Source: Drosophila pseudoobscura (lineage: Eukaryota; Arthropoda; Insecta; Diptera; Drosophilidae). From it: DNA of 64,000 nt. The stretch covers positions 62,001-126,000 of the forward strand of contig NW_022881707.1 of the NCBI RefSeq assembly GCF_009870125.1, read 5' to 3'. A program made the position numbers and the translations under genes. Under the pieces are notes generated by a model. That model was not told the origin of the DNA. It was given only the letters and a program-made list of their open reading frames with translations, and did no database searches. Shown in pieces: positions 57,716 through 64,000 of this stretch (the stretch's first letter is position 1; every line of letters begins with the position of its first letter).

Positions 57716-59963
57716 TGTAATATTCGACGCTTGTCGTGCCGTTTATTTGAATTATGAACGGCTAACTCCCAAAATTACAGCCTAAAACTAGGCAGAAAAA
57801 AAATTCGAGTTGCAGAGCTTGTGAGCTTTAACCATACATAGAGTATCAGCTGTTTTGCGACCAAGTGGCAACACTAAGATATGCAATTTTTCTGCTTTGC
57901 ACTATATTTCATTAAATATTGCTGTGGCTGGATTCTGTATAACAGAAAAAGACCATAGAAGGTGTGGAAAAAACGTGGGTTGCTGTATCTAGTCCCAGCC
58001 TCTGTCTTTTTTACCTCGTGGCCGTCAGAGTGACCGGCAGTGAAAAAATAAGTCTGCTTGAGCTGACCCAGTTCTCTAAACAAGGTCAAGCCCAAAGTCA
58101 AAGCCTAGTGCAAGTGCCAAGTGCGGCTCAAAGTGATCATTGAATTTGAGTGGACGCGCCAGTTATATATCGCCAATACTGGGGCAGCCGTTCGACCATT
58201 TGGAAACGAGCGCCCCCAGTGTATCAACATTTTTCGAAACAGTGGTGCAATTCTGTTGAGGTAATTATCCACCCAGCTGCAGCGACCCGTTGAAAAATGT
58301 TCTGTTCTTTCCGTGTAGGATTAGCACCACTAGTATCTACGTATTGAAACGCTGGTCTAGAAGATACGGATTGGTTATTCCCGGAGACCTCTTGGCCACG
58401 TGCCCGTACCACCGTTCGGTAGCCGAGGGCATGGACTTGCTCCTCAAGTAAACCCGATCGGTGTGCTCTGCAATCTTCGCCTGGACACGTTCGACCCATG
58501 GGGATGAGCTGAGTGACTCTTCAAATAAACCAGTCCCCCCCACGAGCAATCCAGTGTGCGAGTGTACCTAACCTCACGCCGCAGATGGACCGCGGTCATT
58601 GACCCCTGGCATCGGAAGCAGCTGATGTTACCTGCGCCCGGTACAATCGTGTGCCACCTTCAGACCTCGAGTAGGAACTCGGTCTCCAGCCGGGAAGCAT
58701 CGAACCCGCATCGGATTTAGTTATATTCTCTATCTTTCTTTCGAAATTAGACCCGATATGCGAAACCCTGTTTTTTTTTATCCGCTTTCTGTTTAACAAT
58801 GTTCTTTTGATACGGCAAAAATGTGCAAAAGCCAAGTAAATACGGTATAAACCAAAAGGGAATTCCTGTCCATGGGCTAAGTCGAACTTGAACAAATGAG
58901 TAGTGTATTAATACCAATTATTTTTACAGTTTTTGATTTTGGTTGCCACGCATTCATCTCATCATCTATGCAGATACTCATCACAATCACACACATCATC
59001 ATACTCATCCACCCATCAAATCACCTCATCCAACACACAACGAAAGATCTTTCTGCGTGGGAGTCAAAGTTATTAATCGTCTCGTAAGTGATTATAAGAG
59101 AAAAAAAAAAACAAGTAAGCCATCTGAAAAGAATGAATGTGCGGTAACTATTCGTTGGTCTTCAACCATGATCACGGTTTTACACACGTATTACTCATGC
59201 CTTTAAACGACTTTCCATATACCCGATTTTTGTCTGGTTTTGGCACTGACCAAGTTACCGTAATGACATATGACGTTTCCTTGTTCCTATGATGAACACG
59301 TAACCTATTTCTTGCATCTATATATACATACTACTAATCCTTTTTATAGATTTAAGAACATTATACCCTACCTCGCCCCTATGATACTCTTGATACTAGT
59401 AATACCCTATAAATGTAAGACGATACCGAATAGCAGGCTTATATTAGGGACTAGATCCTATTAGCGTTAGGTTTGATAGGAGGTTAAATGAAGAATTATG
59501 GATTGTTTAAATAAAGTAGTTTTGGAAATGAACCGTGGCTAAATAGATTATATCGGAACCATGCAACCTCGAAAAACGGAGATGTGACCCACCGCAGTCT
59601 TTGTTGGAGGGATCCTGACGATTAATAGGTGGCCCTGAAGGATCATGGTAGGGTGGGCGTTCTCGCCAATGGGCGATACCGCAGCCGACAAAGATCTGAC
59701 CGGTGATCTTCTTCGTTCACGTGTACATGCTGATCTGTCCCTTTGACCCCCCTGTATCCCGTTTCCTAGTATCCTTTCCCTACTCGTACGCGATTTTTTT
59801 TATAAATTCTTATCTCGACCATTTGCCAGAGCTATAAATGGGTAGTAAAATTTCCTCCATGCCCACACCCCGCCGACCAGAGACAAAAGCCGAAGCCAGC
59901 GCGTACTTCCTACTCCCGTTTACCTATTCATCAGCTCATCGACCCTGTACGTTGTATGCTACA
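57716..59963 (+). repeat. TE-G 3' LTR (2,248 bp)
   Basis: It runs TGTAATATTCGACG...GTATGCTACA, followed by AAAT. It differs from the 5' LTR by about six substitutions and one extra A (near 59102). Confidence 0.95.
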
Positions 59964-59967
59964 AAAT

Positions 59968-61850
59968 CCTTTTGTTGCATTAACCATTTAAGTGCTGCGT
60001 GATCGGTTATGACTACGAAGTCCTGTCCCTCAATATAAGAGCGGAATTTTTTTATTCCCTTTATGACTGCTAAGCACTCTAGTTCGGTAACCGAATAATT
60101 ACGTTGTGCCTTGGATAATTTTTCTGACATGTAAGCAATTGGCAATTCAACGCCGTCGCGTTCTTGAGCTAAAACACAACCGATTCCGTAAGTGCTAGCA
60201 TCACAGAGCAAAATAAAAGGTTTTGAGAAGTCAGGAGTTATCAAAATGGGTGATGCGGTTAAACAGGACTTTAAGGTCTCAAACGACTGTTGAGCATCAT
60301 CATTCCACTGTAAATCTTTTTTCTTCTTAAGCAACTCGGTTAAGGGAAAACTAACGGTAGCATAATTTTCAACGAAACGTCGGTACCAACCGGATAACCC
60401 CAAAAATCGACGCAGTTGCTTAACGGTAACTGGCACAGGGAACTTCGAGATGGCCTTGATTTTGTCTGGATTTGTCTTTATCCGACCATTACCAATAATA
60501 AAACCCAAATACGTGATTTCTTTTATGCAAAAGTTTGATTTCCCTATGTTAATGGTTAGATTTGCTTTGCGTAGACACAAAGCTATCTCCTGTAACAACA
60601 GTAAATGCGACTCGAAATCCTCTGATAAAACAAGTAGATCATCTAAATATACGAATATACGTGTCCGAAGATGAGCTGGAATAGCTCGATCCATTAGTCT
60701 ACAGAGAGTTTGAGCGGCATTGCAAAGACCAAATGGCATCATTTTATATTGATATAATGGTCGGTTAGGCACTGTAAATGCAGTATACTGTCGCGATTGT
60801 TCATCCAACGGGATTTGCCAAAATGCGTGTTTCATGTCTAATCCAGTGATGTAACGAGCGGATGGAGCGGAATACCATCAATATGTGGTAACGGATATGC
60901 ATCCCGTCTTGTAACCTTGTTCACTTCTCTTGAATCGAGACACAGTCTATATTTTTCGCCTTTCTTTACCAAAACGCAATTACTGCTCCAGGGACTAGTC
61001 GACTCCTCTATAACATCGAGCGCAAGCATATTGTCCACCTCGGCAAACATCAATTTCTCTATGGCTGGTGATACCGGCCAATGTCGTTGCTTTACGGGAA
61101 TAGCTGCTCCAACATCTATAGAGTGTGTGACTAAACTGGTACGGCCTAATCCTTCAGTAGCGAAAGATGGAAAACAACCTATCACTTTATCTAAGCGAAT
61201 TCTCTCGTCTGCTGTCAATTTATGTAGGTTCGGTGGTTCTTCGACGTCATCCGTACCTCCAACATCTAATTCAGATACCTCTGCAGTGTGTGAGATTTTA
61301 TCTAAAAGTCCAAATTTTTGCCAGAAGTCTATCCCCAAATAGACGTCTTGCTTGAGTTCAGGAATAAGAAACATTTCTAGGTCTGCCGTGCATCCACGGT
61401 AATTAATTTGTGTTACCAGCTGGCCTATAACCTTACTTTCAGTATCGTTAGCCGTTCGTATTGCTCCTGAACACTTCTTAACCTTGCAATGCGCCAACAT
61501 TTCTTTCGCGGCTGAACCTCCAATACAACTGATTGTGGCCCCCGAATCCAACAAAGCTATGTAATCACTGCCTTCAATGGTGACACTGGTGTACAGCCTG
61601 TTATCCGAACTAAGAAATATAGCTGAAAGAAACTTGTTCTTATTCTTGCGAACCATCTTCCAAAATTGTCTCAAACGTTTAGTTGAACGTTTGGGCTTTC
61701 TTACAAATTTAAAACTATCTATCTTATCAAAAATTTTCTTACGCGTTATATTATAATTGCTTCCCTTTCAGGTAAAGGAGTAAATGAAAAATGATATGCC
61801 GTAGGCAGGGTTTCCTCTACTGTTTGTGAGCTGATCTTAGGCTCCCTTAA
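59968..61850 (-). pseudogene. TE-F pol, 5' part (protease, RT, RNase H), several breaks
   Basis: Minus-strand pol starting within the linker before protease. Protease LLDSGAT, RT (VYLDDLL) and RNase H (DASTYG, ELECLA, TDHAAL) are recognisable. A short rearranged stretch near 60865-60880 removes a few bases and shifts the frame in RT. Another small indel near 61750 breaks the N-terminal linker. The C-terminal side is cut by TE-G at QQKD in RNase H. The tyrosine codon replaced by a stop in TE-C is normal here. Confidence 0.9.
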
Positions 61851-61980
61851 ACTTAAGAGCGGCTAAGGCTTTGATCCAACCTTAAGAGCGGCTAAAGCTT
61901 AATCGTTCGAAATATCACTAGGGGGTCTCACGAGACGAAAGAAGATAACCAATTCCCTATATTTTGTGCTGGCTACTACA
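61851..61980 (-). repeat. TE-F LTR fragment (first 130 or so bases)
   Basis: The start of a TE-C-family LTR in minus sense, including two minisatellite units, fused at its inner end to pol sequence. It is the remnant of the 3' LTR of a second, upstream copy. Confidence 0.9.
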
Positions 61981-62043
61981 CCACAGATAATTATACAAGA
62001 CCTGCTCGACGAATAATTATCTGAAGAACTTGATTAGGAGAGA
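61981..62043 (-). other. TE-F second copy, 3' hairpin region
   Basis: A second copy of the untranslated stretch with the AGATAATTAT/ATAATTATCT hairpin, between the pol stop and the LTR fragment. Confidence 0.65.
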
Positions 62044-62465
62044 TTATTTCCTGATTTGAATGTCTTTCAGATGATACACGCCGAGATATTTCTTGTTCTC
62101 ATCGACCAATTCGTAATAGTACGGACTTCGCTTTTTAATTACCTGAGCGGGAATGAACACAGGGGCTATTTTAGAACTAAACTTTTTTATAGCACTACTT
62201 TGTGTGAAATTTCTAGCATATACCAAATCTCCAATCTTTAATTGTGTATCACGGCAGCGCAAATTGTATCTATGCGAAATTTCTTCGTGTGCCTTATTGA
62301 CATTCGCTTTAGCCTGTTGCCGGATTAGCTGCAAGGAATCTGGGTTCTCCATTCTAGTATCGTCGTTCAAAAGGTCTAGTTTACGCAAGAGTGCGTAATC
62401 CTTCCCATTCAACATCATGTTTTGACCAAATGCTAGAAAATATGGAGAATACCCTGTACTCCTAT
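62044..62465 (-). pseudogene. TE-F second copy, pol C-terminus
   Basis: The integrase C-terminal end (GYSPYFLAFGQNMMLNG through the GPY/F tail, ending DIQIRK), nearly identical to TE-C and to the first TE-F copy. It is cut at its upstream side by LTR-H at 62466. The preceding part of pol is beyond LTR-H, outside the window. Confidence 0.9.
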
Positions 62466-64000
62466 TGTAATGTGCTAGAAATTCTTATTCTTAGAGGTGT
62501 GAGATTGTATGTACGGATGGAGGTTGTACCTACTTTTTTTTGACGGTCAGACACCAATAGTATAGCAGGATTTCGGAATGTGTACCTCTAGCTATGCTCT
62601 AACTAGCTCGCCGGAATGTCGTGGGATCTTTCCTACTCTCCTGTTTGCCATACGAACACATTCGCAAAGATGTTTTAGGTACACTTGATTTAATGTTCAA
62701 AAGGAACTCTATAAAAGAAATCAAAAAAAAGAAAAGAATGGGAATTTTAACTAACTGGCTAACCGACTACCGACAAATAGTCAGGCTATATTCCGCCGCT
62801 CTCGGGGAACTCAGATGACTTTGACCCCTTCTCTACCCTCCCTACCTTTAGTATGCCGTTTAATCGACAGCATAACCCTAATCAAGCGTATCTCTATTCG
62901 ATCATCGGACTGCCTCAGGCTCTACTCAGGACAAACACAAAAGGTTTAATGTTCCATTATTATCTGCTAATTATTATTTAATAATTCCAAATTTACGGGT
63001 TTGGACTTCATGATTTTCTGGATATGCATAAACTTAATACAACTTAATCAGATAAAGAAAGAGGAAATAATAACAATTTATATCTAGTTATAAATGTATA
63101 TGTATATGTATATGTATATAGGACTTATGTATGTGTAGAGAATATGGCGTAAAAGAAATTAAATTGGAAAGAATAGAAAAAAATATGATAATAATATAAA
63201 AAGAAGGCAAACGTGAAAGAAAAATTACTAGCCGATCGGCTTTAATTAGCGCACGCATGTATATGGTTGTTCAACATATCGCAATAGAAGTTTTACAAGA
63301 CGTATATATATACTTTGAAAATACTCGAGATCTCCGTTTAAGGAAGCTCGTAACTCACTCATACTTTATACGAAATATCCGGCGTGTCCGTTGAGCTCAA
63401 GGGGCGACGTGGGAACATATTCTGAGGAAAGGAGAAAAATTATGAATATACATGTCTTCACTTCTAATTCGGATGAAACACCGATTATATCATTTCCATA
63501 CCAGTTCGACGACGATTTGCAACTTAACGGCTGATCTTAAAACTATGTGGCTTTCATTTACGCTGATTTTAATTATGGGTCATTATATACATTGTTTGTT
63601 TTTCTCTTAACGTCTATACAATACAGAACTAAGATGAATAGCTAGTACGGAATTTAATCTTTAATAATACAAAGAAAATGGAAAATCTCATAAAGAGACT
63701 CAAAATTGATACTTTGGGTACATTTTGATACGACGACTGTTAAACGGCAGTGTGGATCGCAGCAGAATAATGTTTTTATTTCCCCAGTTTGGAAATCACT
63801 ACACACACAACGAAGAAACTACGTGCGAAAGCTTTAGCCGCGCGCTTAACTCGTAAGCGAGAAGGGTGACGAGGGCGGCATATTAGTTTCTCCGAATTCG
63901 CAAGAAAACCATTCTTGTCGTCTTACTCCAAGAAGTACATCAGTTTAAGTATGCCTCCACATAACTTCAAATTTCACTCTAGTATATCTTCGGACGGCTT
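62466..64000 (-). mobile_element. LTR-H: LTR of the LTR-D family, runs off the window
   Basis: The plus strand starts TGTAATGTGC, the complement of the LTR-D end, and follows LTR-D in reverse to the last base. It is either a solo LTR or the 5' LTR of a minus-strand element continuing to the right; the window cannot decide. It interrupts the second TE-F pol fragment. The conserved GACATTCCGGCGAGCT and TACCCTCCCTACC blocks are present (about 62609-62624 and 62835-62848). No gene. Confidence 0.93.

Larger units (their letters stand above)
49586..59963 (+). mobile_element. TE-G: full-length 10.4-kb Ty3/gypsy-like element, second family
   Basis: 5' LTR (49586-51832), primer site, leader, gag, pol, purine tract, 3' LTR (57716-59963), with AAAT duplicated on both sides (49582-49585 and 59964-59967). 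The empty site is known from TE-C, which reads straight through. LTRs differ by about six substitutions and one A by eye. Gag is open. Pol has one short frameshifting deletion and a changed protease motif. It is a different family from TE-B and TE-C but with the same plan. Confidence 0.95.
41269..62465 (-). mobile_element. TE-F: rearranged minus-strand copies of the TE-C family, with NL and TE-G nested
   Basis: From right to left: a pol C-terminus (62465-62044), the first 130 or so bases of a 3' LTR (61980-61851), then an abrupt jump into the 5' part of pol (61850-59968), the rest of pol after TE-G (49581-48192), and a full 3' LTR (48128-41269) split by NL. 5' LTR, primer site, leader and gag are missing. 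The jump joins CTTAAG of the LTR to TTTAAG of pol, a short shared sequence. The left LTR end abuts satellite sequence cut within ATGGCACC. Confidence 0.88.

Overview
The window is insect heterochromatin, most probably from a Drosophila-type fly. It holds no ordinary host gene that I can recognise. It consists of a 170-bp tandem satellite and a nest of long-LTR Ty3/gypsy retrotransposons, plus one jockey/CR1-type non-LTR retrotransposon. The insect assignment rests on three things: very long (about 2-2.3 kb) TG...CA LTRs with a lysine-tRNA primer site, as in the Osvaldo/Ulysses lineage (family knowledge, recalled, not searched); an AGACGTG downstream promoter element in the non-LTR element; and a fly-sized intron candidate. 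No rRNA, tRNA or CRISPR array was seen.

Layout. TE-A (1-2312, minus) is the leader and 5' LTR of an element running off the left edge; it sits in the 5' LTR of TE-B. TE-B (2313-23540, plus) has a gag and pol broken by stops and a deletion. Its pol is split by TE-C (8958-18933, plus; 4-bp duplication ATGG). Its 3' LTR is split by solo LTR-D (20317-22561; duplication GTAT). TE-B ends directly against the satellite (23541-41268, about 104 units). On the right, TE-F (minus, 41269-62465) abuts the satellite. Its 3' LTR is split by the non-LTR element NL (42209-46885, minus), and its pol is split by TE-G (49586-59963, plus; duplication AAAT). TE-F itself is a chimera of two partial copies, and the second copy is cut by LTR-H (62466 to the window end, minus). 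TE-B and TE-F were therefore probably separate insertions into one satellite array, each later hit by younger elements.

How the genes work. The LTR elements encode Gag and a -1-frame Pol (protease, reverse transcriptase, RNase H, integrase with a GPY/F end) and no envelope gene. All three readable Gags (TE-B, TE-C, TE-G) begin with a RING-H2 zinc finger of identical spacing. They end with a CCHC knuckle plus a second four-cysteine motif. Eight bases later comes a -1 slippery heptamer (GGGAAAC in TE-C, AAAAAAC in TE-G, a decayed form in TE-B), followed by a 7-9 bp stem-loop. A stem-loop also lies between the pol stop and the 3' LTR in all three. NL has two intact ORFs, with an A_AAA_AAC heptamer directly before the ORF1 stop that would carry ribosomes into ORF2.

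Only NL and the TE-G gag look fully open. Every LTR-element pol carries at least one break. LTR pairs within TE-C and TE-G are nearly identical by eye, so these insertions look recent.
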